Source: Trichomonas tenax (taxonomy: Eukaryota > Parabasalia > Trichomonadida > Trichomonadidae). From it: a DNA stretch of 41,910 nucleotides. The DNA is taken from positions 1 to 41,910 of the forward strand of contig JALKBU010000413.1 of the NCBI GenBank assembly GCA_023091735.1, given 5' to 3'. Made by a program: the position numbers and the translations under genes. Shown here one piece after another: positions 1-10,094 of this stretch. The notes below the pieces were generated by a model. It saw nothing but the letters and a program-made list of their open reading frames with translations. It was not told where the DNA came from and searched no databases. Within the stretch, counting starts at the first letter, position 1. Every line of letters starts with the position of its first letter.

Positions 1-1072
1 ATTGACACTTTTCCATTTTTCCCGCGCAATCACGTCACTTTCCTTTATATTTGACATTCTGACTCTATATGTCAAACATAATTTACATGTCAGAAAAGCA
101 CGTTGTTCTATTTTGTCCCAGTCCCCATAAAAATCTTCCAAAATGACATCGTTATATTTAGTAAAGTATACAAATAAACGTGATAAAGCTTTAACATTGA
201 TAAAATTGTTGAGGGGAAAAAAAAATTTATGATTGAACTAAAAGTATGGAAAATTGTTTGAGGTTGATGTACACGTAAACTTTTGTTAGTTGTACCGGAT
301 ACATTTGGTGTTAAAGTTTAGCTACACTGGATATTTAACGAAACAAGCTGGGAAAAAGCGTATTTTCATAAAAACTGAAAACAACTGATGTCACAACAAC
401 AAGCAGAACCGAAATCATCAAGAATCGATCTTGATTGAGGTCTTGGCATGGCTCAGCAACATGAAAAAATTAAAATAACGTATTTGTGTAAATAATTTAT
501 TTTTGAGGGGGGAGGGTGCAGGTTTTCCAGAAAAACTGACAATAAGGTATTTTTGTAGAGTGTCAAATTTGTTTCCAATAAACAAAAAAACTGACATTAT
601 TAATAATTTGTCTGGGTGGCACTGCGACAAGCCGAAATCGCATGAAATTTCGATGGGTGGCAACGTTGCAAGCCGAAGAATTCGTGAACAATTCATTGGG
701 TGGTTCCATTTGAGAATCACAATTTATACATTACTTGTCATATTCTGATATGTAGAATATATATTCCGACATGTAAATTTATCACCTTTTCTAGAAAAGT
801 GGACCACTCTATTAATTTTCAATATCATTTTTCAAAATTTAATTTGCTGTAACTTCATAGATATTTCATTTAGAAACTTTACGATAGCATAATATGAAGG
901 TATAGGTAATTGCCCACAAACGTATGTCGTCCACTTTTCAAAACAGCATACTAACCGAAAAACTAAAGAATTCAATTTCGATGAGTTTATGATTTATGCA
1001 ATTTTATCCTTTTCAACTGCATCTATTTTATAACATTCATCACTTGCATAGCTGATAATTACGTGAAATCGA
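1..1072. other. Gene-poor left edge
   Basis: I see no convincing gene here. The short open frames have no recognisable composition or motif. The stretch holds an initiator-like TCACTTT near 36-42, TTTACATGTCA at 82-92, its inverse-type relative GACATGTAAA at 768-777, and a short imperfect tandem repeat at 613-720. Bases 88-122 resemble bases 41520-41565 at the other end of the window. Confidence 0.5.
613..720. repeat. Imperfect 41-43 bp tandem repeat, two and a half copies
   Basis: Copy one (613-653) and copy two (654-696) both begin TGGGTGGCA and share AAGCCGAA near the middle. A third, partial copy starts at 697 with TGGGTGG. The unit length is not a multiple of three between copies, so this is unlikely to be a protein repeat. 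The GC content is locally higher than in the surrounding DNA. Confidence 0.5.
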
Positions 1073-1327
1073 ATGAACATAATCGCCAGGGGAGATGAGC
1101 AATTAGCGAAGTTGTTTTGCTACTACTTTTCCAATATTAAACTTCAGCATGCAATACTTATGTATTATAGTAAGGATAAGATATATGACAAACTACTGTC
1201 CTCGGAATTGCAGTTAATGGGTGTAATATTGAATAACATTGAAAAGAATATACCCTGCCTTCTTTTTTCACATCTCACCAAACTAAAAGGAAAGCTCCCA
1301 AAGGACAGCAAAATCAAATGCAAATAA
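1073..1327 (+). CDS. Doubtful small hypothetical protein
   Basis: An 84-codon frame starting at an ATG. The product is lysine-rich at its C terminus and has no motif or membrane segment I recognise. Codon use is AT-rich like the intergenic DNA, unlike the GC-richer codons of the conserved genes in this window. There is no clear initiator just before the ATG. It may be a chance frame. It is listed because it starts with ATG, ends in TAAA like many genes here, and has no better gene opposite it. Confidence 0.2.
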   Translation: MNIIARGDEQLAKLFCYYFSNIKLQHAILMYYSKDKIYDKLLSSELQLMGVILNNIEKNIPCLLFSHLTKLKGKLPKDSKIKCK

Positions 1328-2107
1328 AAATGTACCAATAGGGAATACATATGGTGTTATAAAAATGTAAATATCTTTACCTGGCAAAAAGTTTTTTTTG
1401 CTAAAAATAAAAACAAAAATGTAAACTATTCAAAATTCCAAATTAAATTTGTGCTTGGAGATTCAACTAAATCTGATTCCAAGATGATGAGACCAAATTA
1501 AGTATCTTCTAGGGAGTTAATATTTACAATATAAGTTAATAATATTAGTTTTACATTATTTGAATATTTTGAAATTCCGTTCCATTGTCTTGTAAGTGCT
1601 TGCATCGGATACAGTAGCTTAGGTTTATTCGTTTTCAAATATTAATGTCCATTTATTGTTTCCAGATCAAGAGATATATTCAACTTTAGTTAAAAATGTA
1701 AACTATTCAAAGTTTTACCTTTAATAATTTTTTGAAAAATCTCACTTTTTCGGCCTTGTGTCAGAAAACGATATTTTTTCTGAATTATTTGGTTTAGATA
1801 CTTTGGAATATTAATTCATATAACATATAGGGTCTATAATTTGTGGCTGTCAGATTTAAAAATTGAAAATTTGACACAGTTTTTATTCTTCCATTAGATA
1901 GTACTCTCAGCAGAGAATCTATACTACTAAAACGATTGAAATAGTTTACGTGGCAGAAAGCATCGCTCTAAGAAAGCCGCTTCGAAAACAAGTTTTAATT
2001 GCAAAAATAGAATTCAGGGATAATGGACATCATAAATTTAAATAGTTAGATTCGGACCAAAAAAAATTGTCAAGCCGTTTGTAAATTTTTTTTAGTTTTT
2101 TACTAAA
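1328..2107. other. Intergenic; twin 16-mers and a possible M3 promoter motif
   Basis: No gene is visible. The 16-mer ATGTAAACTATTCAAA occurs at 1419-1434 and 1696-1711, and once more at 13078-13093. AGCCGTTT at 2073-2080 fits the published T. vaginalis M3 core-promoter consensus (A/G/T)(A/G)C(G/C)G(T/C)T(A/T/G) and lies 28 bases before the ATG of the next gene, which has no initiator of its own. Confidence 0.5.
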
Positions 2108-3121
2108 ATGATTAAAATTCCGCCTAACGCTCCAGTTTTCAAAGCTGTGAAAACAGCTGATATCGATTCAATGAGGGATCGCTTCGTCTCTATGTTGAAT
2201 CAGCGCGCTGGCGACGATTTTTACTTCACTGCGATTGATCAGAAGAGAAAAGGCCTCCAGAGACAAGAAAACACAATCAAAATACAAAGTACAAAATCAA
2301 ATAGGTATGAAGGCTTCGCTGATGCCGACATTCCTGGCTTAGGATTCACCAGAATGAGACATTCAATCGAATCTCAGCCATTCAGAACAAATCCGAAGAT
2401 ATCTCTCGAATACTCTCTTCCTTTCGAGACGAACGAGCTCCTCATCAACAGATTCTGGACAAAGCTCATTCAGCTCGAAGAACTCAACAGGCAGCCGGAG
2501 AAAAACCAGCCTTCCATCAATGCCTACGTCCGCTTCTGCGTCCACCTCATTGAGCTCGATGAAACAAGCGCTTTCGACGTCGAAGGAAAGCCAGAAAAAC
2601 ATCAGAATTTGGTCTACTTCTTGAATCAGGGGACAGGACAAAAGTCACTCGTCAGATTCCTCGACATGCTTCCAAAATACAAGAAGCGCTTCTTCTTCAC
2701 AACATTCATGGTTTTGAAGGATATCGAGATCGAAGATTCCAGCCAATTTGCTCTTGATTTCTACAACCGTTTGATCGAGTTTCTCAAGACATGCAAGCCA
2801 AAATGGGTTGTTGCCTTTGCTCGTGAAATTTCACGTGCTGGCTTCAAGAACCTCGCTGCCAAGAGATTCAGACTTGGCTGCACTGCTCTCGTCTTGTCAC
2901 GCGCTCGCCAGTTCCTCGTCAAGCAGGGCCTCGAGGAAGCTGAATCGAAGATGCTCACACACTCTCTTCAGATGTTCGGCGATGTCATAGAGAAGGACAA
3001 GGCCACACTCATCTCCGGCGAGTATGATAACGTTTTCATGGGTGTTATTATCCGCGCAATCCTTAACGTCTCGAATACAAACTCCAAGATTGTTGCTGTT
3101 TTAAGACAGACAAATTCATAA
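2108..3121 (+). CDS. Pat1-like mRNA decay factor (tentative)
   Basis: A 337-residue soluble protein without signal peptide or membrane segment. The layout resembles Pat1, the P-body protein that links deadenylated mRNA to decapping. A DDFYF stretch near residue 36 recalls the DDFYY motif that follows the Pat1 N-terminal region. A stretch near residues 175-205 (GQKSLVRFLDMLPKYKKRFF) matches the start of the Pat1 C-terminal helical domain in spacing and character. A later helix reads RFRLGCTALVLSRA, like the final Pat1 repeats. The low-complexity N terminus of animal and fungal Pat1 is missing. The gene has good codon bias and ends TAAA. It has an M3-like site at 2073-2080 instead of an initiator. 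The family assignment is by eye; another helical-repeat protein remains possible. Confidence 0.45.
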   Translation: MIKIPPNAPVFKAVKTADIDSMRDRFVSMLNQRAGDDFYFTAIDQKRKGLQRQENTIKIQSTKSNRYEGFADADIPGLGFTRMRHSIESQPFRTNPKISLEYSLPFETNELLINRFWTKLIQLEELNRQPEKNQPSINAYVRFCVHLIELDETSAFDVEGKPEKHQNLVYFLNQGTGQKSLVRFLDMLPKYKKRFFFTTFMVLKDIEIEDSSQFALDFYNRLIEFLKTCKPKWVVAFAREISRAGFKNLAAKRFRLGCTALVLSRARQFLVKQGLEEAESKMLTHSLQMFGDVIEKDKATLISGEYDNVFMGVIIRAILNVSNTNSKIVAVLRQTNS

Positions 3122-3239
3122 ATATACATATCACATTGCAAACGTAAAGAATGTTGCTTTTAAACCCTTTTACATTATTATTCTAACATCAAATGGTTAA
3201 AAATAAAGTGAATTAGGACAATAAAATCGCATTTTATTT

Positions 3240-4370
3240 TTAGAAGCACTTGCGATGGACAATGGATGGACCAGCCTCATCGTACTCCTCCTTTGTGATG
3301 ACCATCTGTGGGAATGTGGCAAGGGATGCAAGGATGGAACCACCGACCCAAACAGCGTACTTACGCTCCTCTGGGGCGACAATCTTGACCTTCATTGTTG
3401 GTGGAGCAAGAGCTGTGATTTCCTTGTCAAGACGCTCTGGAAGGCCCTTGTACATTGTTGTACCACCGGAAAGAACGATGTTAGCGTAGAGATCCTTACG
3501 AACATCGATATCGCACTTCATGATGGAATCGAAGAGTGTCTTGTCGATACCATCGTACTCCATACCATCGAAGTATGGCTTGAAAAGCATTTCTGGGCAG
3601 CGGAAACGCTCGTTACCAACTGTGATAACATTGCCATCTGGAAGTGTGTAGTTGACGTTGATGGAGGAGTCTGTAGCAGCCTTCTCCATTTCAGCATCAA
3701 AGTCGAGGGCGACATAGCAAAGCTTCTCCTTGATGTCACGAACGATTTCCTTTTCAGCTGTTGTGTTGAAAGCGTTGCCGCGCTCTGTGAGGAGCTTAAC
3801 CATCCAAGCTGTGAGGTCACGGCCGGCAAGGTTGAGTCTCATGATGGCGTGTGGGAGGGAGTAGCCTTCGTAAATTGGGACTGTATGAGAAACACCATCA
3901 CCAGCATCGAAGACGATACCTGTTGTACGGCCAGAGGAGTAGAGGGAAAGAACGGCCTGGATACCGACATAGAAGGATGGGACGTTGAATGTGTCGAACA
4001 TGAGGGAGATCATTTTCTCACGGTTAGCCTTTGGGTTGAGTGGGGCTTCTGTGAGAAGGACTGGGTGCTCTGTTGGGTCAACACGAAGCTCGTTGTAGAA
4101 TGTGTGGTGCCAGATCTTCTCCATATCATCCCAGTTGTTGACGATACCGTGCTCAATTGGGTACTTGAGGATGAGGACACCAGCCTTGGAGCAAGCCTCA
4201 TCACCGACGAAAACATCCTTAGCGTTGCCACCGACAAGCTGTTGTTTGTACTTCGGGCGGCCGACAACGGATGGGAAAACAGAGCGTGGTGCCTCATCAC
4301 CAGAGAAACCAGCCTTGCACATACCAGAGCCATTATCGATAACAAGAGTCTGAACGTCTTCTTCAGCCAT
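3240..4370 (-). CDS. Actin
   Basis: The full-length product of 376 residues matches conventional actin throughout. It starts [20 protein letters not shown] with the phosphate-1 loop, carries the [17 protein letters not shown] actin signature, the phosphate-2 loop [13 protein letters not shown], the adenosine loop [12 protein letters not shown], the [13 protein letters not shown] helix and the IVHRKCF C terminus. It polymerises into cytoskeletal filaments used in trichomonad amoeboid spreading and adhesion. No frameshift or missing active residue is visible. VSHTVP is slightly different from the usual VTHTVP. The stop runs into TAAAAATAAA, giving a poly(A) signal at the end of the coding region. 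Strong codon bias suggests high expression. It converges with the Pat1-like gene, leaving about 120 bases between stops. Trichomonads carry many near-identical actin copies, so this is probably one of a family. Confidence 0.98.
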   Translation of the reverse strand: MAEEDVQTLVIDNGSGMCKAGFSGDEAPRSVFPSVVGRPKYKQQLVGGNAKDVFVGDEACSKAGVLILKYPIEHGIVNNWDDMEKIWHHTFYNELRVDPTEHPVLLTEAPLNPKANREKMISLMFDTFNVPSFYVGIQAVLSLYSSGRTTGIVFDAGDGVSHTVPIYEGYSLPHAIMRLNLAGRDLTAWMVKLLTERGNAFNTTAEKEIVRDIKEKLCYVALDFDAEMEKAATDSSINVNYTLPDGNVITVGNERFRCPEMLFKPYFDGMEYDGIDKTLFDSIMKCDIDVRKDLYANIVLSGGTTMYKGLPERLDKEITALAPPTMKVKIVAPEERKYAVWVGGSILASLATFPQMVITKEEYDEAGPSIVHRKCF

Positions 4371-4376
4371 TATCTA

Positions 4377-4422
4377 GAAGTGATATCAAATAAAATTGTC
4401 CCACTTGAAGTGAGTTCACTTC
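4377..4422 (-). promoter_or_regulatory. Actin core promoter: initiator plus mirrored initiator-like pair
   Basis: Read on the minus strand, TCACTTC at 4383-4377 fits the trichomonad initiator TCA(+1)(C/T)T(A/T) and would give a 10-base leader before the ATG at 4370. Thirty bases further upstream GAAGTGA (4407-4413) and TCACTTC (4416-4422) form a 7-bp inverted repeat with a 2-base spacer, so an initiator-like site faces each way. The downstream initiator is well supported; the role of the pair is not. Confidence 0.65.
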
Positions 4423-5157
4423 ATCACATAAAATGTCCCTTTTATTCGAAATTCGGATATATCATCATATGCAAAGACTTTTCAGTACAGTATTTCGGTA
4501 TTTTACAAATTATTTTGTGATCTCAAATGTAGACATGTCTTTTTTATTTGAAATTTAGATATTGTAAATATATGTAAATCTATTTCTACCTTTATTTTAC
4601 GAATAAACATATTAAAATTTTGATATTATTAAATATTTCCAGAATTGCTCAATTTCTGGTTGATTTTCTCCAGAGCATCGCTTGTATTGAAGAAACCAAC
4701 CAGAAATTGAGCATTCTTGGAAATACATAATACCCAGATTTGCCATACTTTTACCAACGATAGGAAAGAAGGGGGAGTCACAATGATAGACTTCACTTTT
4801 CTGTGAACAATTATTTGCTTGCGGCTAAATCGCCACTGCCGTCTCCAGAACTTGAATTTTTGAAGCAGGATTTTAGACTATAATACACTTTTGACCTTGT
4901 GCCACCCTTAAACTCGCTCATTTTTCCCAAATTCCAAAATTTGGGATATTTGTCAACAATTATGCGCCTTTTTACAGGATATGATGCATCAATTCGTGCT
5001 TCAGATTGACAAATACCTTCCTTGAGGTATTTTCAGGTGCCAATACTTTATCACCAAATCATCTCCACTCCAAGTTTTGCCCTTTTTTGAGCATTTTTTT
5101 TGGTTTTTTATATCCTCTATACTGTTTTTTTCGCTTAATTTTTCATGCATCTTAATT
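4423..5157. other. Intergenic with small hairpins
   Basis: No gene is visible. An imperfect 37-bp inverted repeat lies at 4634-4725 (listed separately). A perfect 8-bp hairpin AAATACCT/AGGTATTT occupies 5011-5032 with a 6-base loop. Confidence 0.5.
4634..4725. repeat. Imperfect 37-bp inverted repeat (MITE-like hairpin)
   Basis: Arms 4634-4670 and 4689-4725 are nearly complementary, sharing TATTTCC, GCTCAATTTCTGGTTG and a TTTCT block with a few mismatches, around an 18-base loop. It could be a very small non-autonomous element or a fold in a transcript. I see no certain target duplication. Confidence 0.6.
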
Positions 5158-6875
5158 TTATATTGCGAGAGTTATTTGATTTTTCGCCATTTTGCTTTCA
5201 TTCATGATGTTTAAGCCGGAGATGGCACTCTTCTTTGATCTTTCAAAAAAATAAAAACTTTCTTTAAGCAATTTTCGTTTTGAAATTTTTTTATCTGTAA
5301 AAATATGTGAATTTGTATATACAAACCGTAGCATTATAATTATAATTACATATACACGTACTGCTATATACTCCAAGCTTTCCCATCAAAAATAAATTTA
5401 TACATACTGAAAAGCAATAGCTAGAAATACTGCTAATTTGAGAATAATCAAATGTCACAGTATTCAGATTTCTGCAACCATAAAAACATTCAATACCTAA
5501 TGATATAATCGAACTGCTTGTTATAGATTGCAACAAATAATATTTATAAAATGCTCTATCACCTATAGATTGAATTGATTGAGGGAGATTGATAAAACTT
5601 AAACTATTGCAATTGGAAAAACAACCAGAATTTTAGTCAACGCGGAGTTGCATGGAAAGTTAATTGATTGAATTTTATTTTTGTCACGAAATGCATCAAC
5701 TTTGAATACAGTGATTGTTGGCAAAATATTGATATTGACATTCGTGTTTTCTCCAATGAATTGATATAATATTGTATTTTGGTTATCAAGAATTAAATAC
5801 TGTGAAACAATATACATTTTCGAATTATTTCCAAACTTAATCTTTATCCAGGGATTGAAAACAGATCCTCCCAATTCTCTCAATCCATCAGGCAATGTTA
5901 TACGCACAATTCCTGTATTTGAAAAGCAAGAATCATATAAACATGTTATCCCTGACGGAAGCTTAACTGTTGCTAAATTTAAACAGCCTATAAAAGCAAA
6001 AGGCCCAATAAATATCACCGAATCTGGTATTTCAATATCTTCAAGTGTTCCATTCGCCATTACATATTCACTTATTGACTTTAATGAATTCGGCAACTTT
6101 ACATGCTTAAAGCGTCCTTTCCTTAATGAACTACCTTGCATTTTAATGATTCCATCGGGAATTACAATGCTATCATTTATCTTGTTGCATGGATATTGAA
6201 CTACATTGTTATTTCTTATATTGATAATCATATCTTTGACAATCTTATACTTTACATTTTTAGGACTTATTGTGAATGATTCAACAGAAGAATATTCATA
6301 AGAAGCACTTGAAATTTCTGAAACATTTGCCGAAATATAGAAAGACTTTACTGATGTTCCAATAACGACCCATTTTCCAATTGATGAGATATTACTATTT
6401 TCTGGGATATTGATTACTATTAGCGAGTTGCAATATTGAAAACAATATGAAGGAACTGCTTCAACTGAGAGCGGAAATATGAATGAAGAAATCAACATGG
6501 CTTTGAATACAGATTCTCCAAGTGTTGTTATACCATTAGGAATGAAGACTTGTGTAATTCGTGAATTCTCGATTGTTTTCAATTTGGTGCAAGAACGAAG
6601 ATCAACTGTTGATAATTTCGAACATTGGTAAAAACATATTTTTGTATGGTTTCAAGTAATGGATCTGGTTCAAACAAGAATGATGTTAATGTGTCTCTGC
6701 ATGGATACATTGCATTATTGCTTTCGGAAACACCTCGAATGTATTTCGCCGTTCTTTTAATAATAAATGTTGTTGTTCCAGAAACTGTAGAATATAGATA
6801 AGATTCATCTTCTGGATATGATCCACCATTTTGATCATTATTATATGTCGTTTATTTCGTTAGAAATCGATGATA
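5158..6875 (-). pseudogene. BspA-like leucine-rich-repeat surface protein, broken
   Basis: On the minus strand the DNA encodes successive BspA/TpLRR-type repeats of about 23 residues, with phrases such as IPNGITTLGESVFKA, LPNSLKSISEYVMANGTLE, IPDSVIFIGPFAFIGCLNL and LPSGITCLYDSCFSNTGI. These proteins are expanded surface or secreted adhesin candidates in trichomonads. The longest intact piece is 5599-6582. Upstream homology (FEPDPLLETIQKYVF, about 6645-6690) is in another frame and has a stop but no ATG before it. Downstream repeats (SITSSSIISLGIECFYGCRN, about 5470-5530) are in a third frame. The last piece, 5158-5376, reads as a hydrophobic stretch followed by a basic tail, suggesting the lost C-terminal membrane anchor. 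At least three frame breaks make this a pseudogene. Confidence 0.85.
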
Positions 6876-7770
6876 CAATTGCAATTACCCCTTAAAAGTG
6901 ACATATTTTTTACCCTTTTCTCACAGAATTTAATAAGATAAAAGGAATACATCTATTGACTCCCGAGAGACACAAAAAATATGAGATTCCTCCAATTAGG
7001 ATTCAGAGTGGGACGTTTCTTGCTAAATCTGATTAGTCAAATGTTTATCGAGCACCACAATGGTATCACTATCAACAACTATTCATGGTGAATTCGATTG
7101 TTATGAAACCAACTTTATAGTTATCGAGAATATTGATAAAAATTATGATTATTTTGAAATCATCTAACAAATCATTATTTGGAGCATAAAATGTCTTCCA
7201 TAAGTATCACACCATGTTGGTATCATCTCCAAATCTAGAGTAGAGGAATATATGAAATTAAAATATGAACTAAATAAAATCAACCCCTTCATTAACGAGT
7301 CAGCCCATTGCTACCGGTGGCAAAACCAACATCCTGATATGAACTTCGACATTTTCCAGTCACATTGAGTCCATAGGTCTCCGATATAGATGTTATGATG
7401 TTATGATCAGATTTTCAAAAATCAAATCTCGGTTTACAAAATGTGACATTTTTGAAAAGAATTCTTTTGAATTTATGATATATGAAGACAGTACTGCATA
7501 ATGTTCACTTTTCACAATTGTGGTAAATCAATTATTTTTGACTATTACATATTATACAACAATATATTTGATACATTAAAACGGTTTTAAAGAAAAATTT
7601 CAAATTTTTAAAGTATATATTATGGATATCATTTTGTTCGAAATAAATTTTTGAGAGTTTTATTCAAAAAATTATGCACAAATATTATAGCATATACAGA
7701 CTTTATATATTATAATTTTCACTTTTTTGAATTATACTGAGAAAATCATTTTTTTTTCCTCCTCAAGGAT
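6876..7770. other. Long intergenic stretch
   Basis: About 900 AT-rich bases with many stops in all frames and no protein homology I recognise. TCATTTT at 7746-7752 is a candidate initiator for the next gene, giving a 23-base leader. Confidence 0.5.
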
Positions 7771-8259
7771 ATGAGCAGTACTTCTATTCCACTCCCGAAA
7801 TATCAATCGCAGGAGATCAGCCTGTACATGCTCGTATCTCTGAGCTTCATTGTCCTTGCTCTTATCTTTTTCGCCCTCGGCTTTTATTACTACTGCAAGA
7901 CTCAGATCCAACGTAAAAAGAAACACAAGGAGAGACTGATGAAGGACCAGAGTCAGGATCATAATGAGTTTTTCCAGAATATTATAAGTTCGAAATTAAA
8001 TTTAAGAGAATCTCCACCGGATGTCGAATTGGAACTGATAGAAAGCGATCATGATGTTACACCAACAAAATTAAGAAAACATAGACAATCTCTTAATATA
8101 CCACAAGACGTGCCAAAAACTCCCTCAGAACTACCGGCACCAATCACACTACATGGAGCATATCCTCCATCACCTCCCCATAACAATGTTTCAACACCTG
8201 AGCGTCCGCAAGTTGAAATCGGATGTGATGGGTTATTGGATGAGGATGAGCTCCTATAA
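7771..8259 (+). CDS. Small single-pass membrane protein with a long cytoplasmic tail
   Basis: The 162-residue product has no family I recognise. Residues about 19-45 are a strong hydrophobic segment (LVSLSFIVLALIFFALGFYY) followed at once by a basic patch (QIQRKKKHKERL), so the N terminus is predicted outside or luminal and the 110-residue C-terminal part cytosolic. The tail is rich in proline, serine and threonine (TPTKLRKHRQS, PPSPPHN) and ends DEDELL, which fits the acidic dileucine [DE]xxxL[LI] sorting signal. The short N terminus without a separate signal peptide suggests a type III (signal-anchor) topology. It may be a trafficking adaptor or the remnant tail of a larger surface protein. 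Function is unknown. Confidence 0.6.
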   Translation: MSSTSIPLPKYQSQEISLYMLVSLSFIVLALIFFALGFYYYCKTQIQRKKKHKERLMKDQSQDHNEFFQNIISSKLNLRESPPDVELELIESDHDVTPTKLRKHRQSLNIPQDVPKTPSELPAPITLHGAYPPSPPHNNVSTPERPQVEIGCDGLLDEDELL

Positions 8260-8946
8260 TTAGAATCATATTGTTCTACATTTTCTACTGATGACATCGA
8301 AGAACCCCTTAATCTTAATAACAGAACTTGAAATTTTAATTACTGTCAACAGGCCAAATATTCGATTACATCTCTACAACTTAGGCACAGGATAGCTTGA
8401 ATCTGGCGAGATTCATTCTTTATGTGATGTCCAATATCAAAATCTCCAGTATTTCATATCAATAAGCCAGCACCACTGAGGTTAATCTCTACACAACAGA
8501 CCTAATTTCACGATGTGAGATTACAGCTAATATCTCATATTTATATTTTCGTTTCGATTTATCTTTCGAAAGCAATGCAATCCAGCGCTTGTCTTACAGA
8601 TATACGACATATATCTTACAGGCAATTTATTTTGCATGATAATAGATAATTAATTTTGGAAAATATAAAATTGAAATATTATCAATCAGATTTACAATGG
8701 ATTCGTGAATTGCTTCCCTATCATTACAACAGTAAAGATTTAATTTATTTGAAGCCTTAAAATATTTCATCATAATTTAGCAATAGAAATAATAACTCAT
8801 CTGTATACATGGAAGCATTCTATTTTCACTTTTCCATCTCTGCATCAGGTAACAATGTCTAACTTTTTCAAAGCGTAGTGGATGAATCAACATGTTTTGA
8901 AAATTGTCTCTTTTCTAAAAAATCTTAATTGTCACTTTTATAAATA
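8260..8946. other. Intergenic, with initiator of the nuclease gene
   Basis: No gene is seen. TCACTTTT at 8932-8939 is a good initiator match and would start the transcript 13 bases before the ATG of the nuclease gene. Confidence 0.55.
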
Positions 8947-9996
8947 ATGATGTTTTTGATTTTCGTTTATTTCGGTTTTTCTTGGTGGAATGAACCACAC
9001 CAAGCTATTGTCAGAATTGCCGAGAAGATGCTGACGAAGGAACAGAAAGATTGGATGAATGTTTTATTTTCGATGTGGCCCAGTGAGCCTGATACGATGG
9101 TTAGTGCGTCAACATGGCACGACGAGATCGACGAAAGACAGGCGCAAGTCAGCATCATGATGGACTGGCATTTTGGCGACGAACCAATTTTCGCAGATGG
9201 ATTTGAAGCGAAAGTTCCACGAACTTACAACATTACATCAGTCGTTTCCGATTCTATCAACTCTTTACTCAATCCAACAACAAAAAGCTTGTACGCTTAT
9301 CATTTTCTATTTCGAAATTTAGTTCACTTCATCGGCGATATCCATACTCCTTGCCACTGTGCGGCATATTACAACGAAAAATGGCCAGAAGGTGATAGAG
9401 GAGGAAATAGCGTGAAATTATCTTGCAAGTATGGACAACCTTGTGGACAGCTTCATAAAATGTGGGATTCTGGGTGCTTAAACTTCCAGCACATGTATTT
9501 GGACACACAGGAGCTGTTAGACGAGTTCGAATACAATATAACTCATATTATGAAAATGCATTCTGAAAGTTCTCTTCCAACTGTTAAAAACATGAATCCG
9601 TATCTTTGGTTTAATGAATCTTACGCCGTTGCCAAAGAGTTTGCTTATGGAAACCTGTTAAATTTGGACAATACTTCGCTTGATAAGTATGATCTGAATC
9701 CAAAATACATTACTCACGGCGCACAACAGGCAGAAATCCAAATAGTCAAGGCTGGATATAGACTCGCCTATGTTATTCGTGAATTTTTCGAAATTCATAA
9801 TCCTGATGATCCAAGAATTTTCACTAAAGAGAAAATACCTAAACGAGAGATTGCCTTATGGGTTATCGACAGTATTGCATGCATCGTTGTCATCGTTTAC
9901 ACGATACTACTTTTGAAGGGCCATTCGTTCAAATGGTCTAAGAGATTTAAAGTAGACGAGCAATCAGCGCTCACAGAGACGCCAATGTATACATAA
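8947..9996 (+). CDS. Class I S1/P1-type nuclease, membrane-anchored
   Basis: A 349-residue zinc-dependent single-strand nuclease/3'-nucleotidase. Residues 1-12 form a signal peptide, and cleavage would expose Trp13, which in this family is the first zinc ligand. The expected ligand set is present: W13 and H18 (WWNEPH), D59 (TWHDE), H75 (DWHFGD), H127, D131 and H137 (HFIGDIHTPCH), and H170 and D174 (LHKMWD). The family's GGNS motif is at about 152-155. Residues about 302-324 form a C-terminal membrane segment followed by a basic cytosolic tail, so the enzyme faces the lumen or outside. In trichomonads and kinetoplastids such enzymes salvage nucleosides from external nucleic acid, which suits a purine and pyrimidine auxotroph. 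The initiator at 8932 supports the start. Confidence 0.92.
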   Translation: MMFLIFVYFGFSWWNEPHQAIVRIAEKMLTKEQKDWMNVLFSMWPSEPDTMVSASTWHDEIDERQAQVSIMMDWHFGDEPIFADGFEAKVPRTYNITSVVSDSINSLLNPTTKSLYAYHFLFRNLVHFIGDIHTPCHCAAYYNEKWPEGDRGGNSVKLSCKYGQPCGQLHKMWDSGCLNFQHMYLDTQELLDEFEYNITHIMKMHSESSLPTVKNMNPYLWFNESYAVAKEFAYGNLLNLDNTSLDKYDLNPKYITHGAQQAEIQIVKAGYRLAYVIREFFEIHNPDDPRIFTKEKIPKREIALWVIDSIACIVVIVYTILLLKGHSFKWSKRFKVDEQSALTETPMYT

Positions 9997-10094
9997 TATT
10001 TTGCATTTTTTTTAATTTGCAAAATTTTAGGGGGAATTTAGGGGTTATCCTTGATAACATAAAAAAATTTTCTATCGTTGATTTTAAAAAAATT

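Noticed and set aside
503..748. An 81-codon frame at the left edge
   Set aside because: It starts at a non-ATG codon and is largely made by the short tandem repeat, whose unit length shifts frame; no protein motif.
3255..4520. A 421-codon open frame on the + strand opposite the actin gene
   Set aside because: The actin gene is certain and its biased codons keep the antisense strand free of stops. The antisense product has no motif. It is kept only as a possible antisense transcript question.
10017..10094. A start at 10017 for the BAR-like gene and at 20586 for the DnaJ gene
   Set aside because: These begin at TTG and GTG, codons not known as normal starts here; good ATGs follow at 10095 and 20595.
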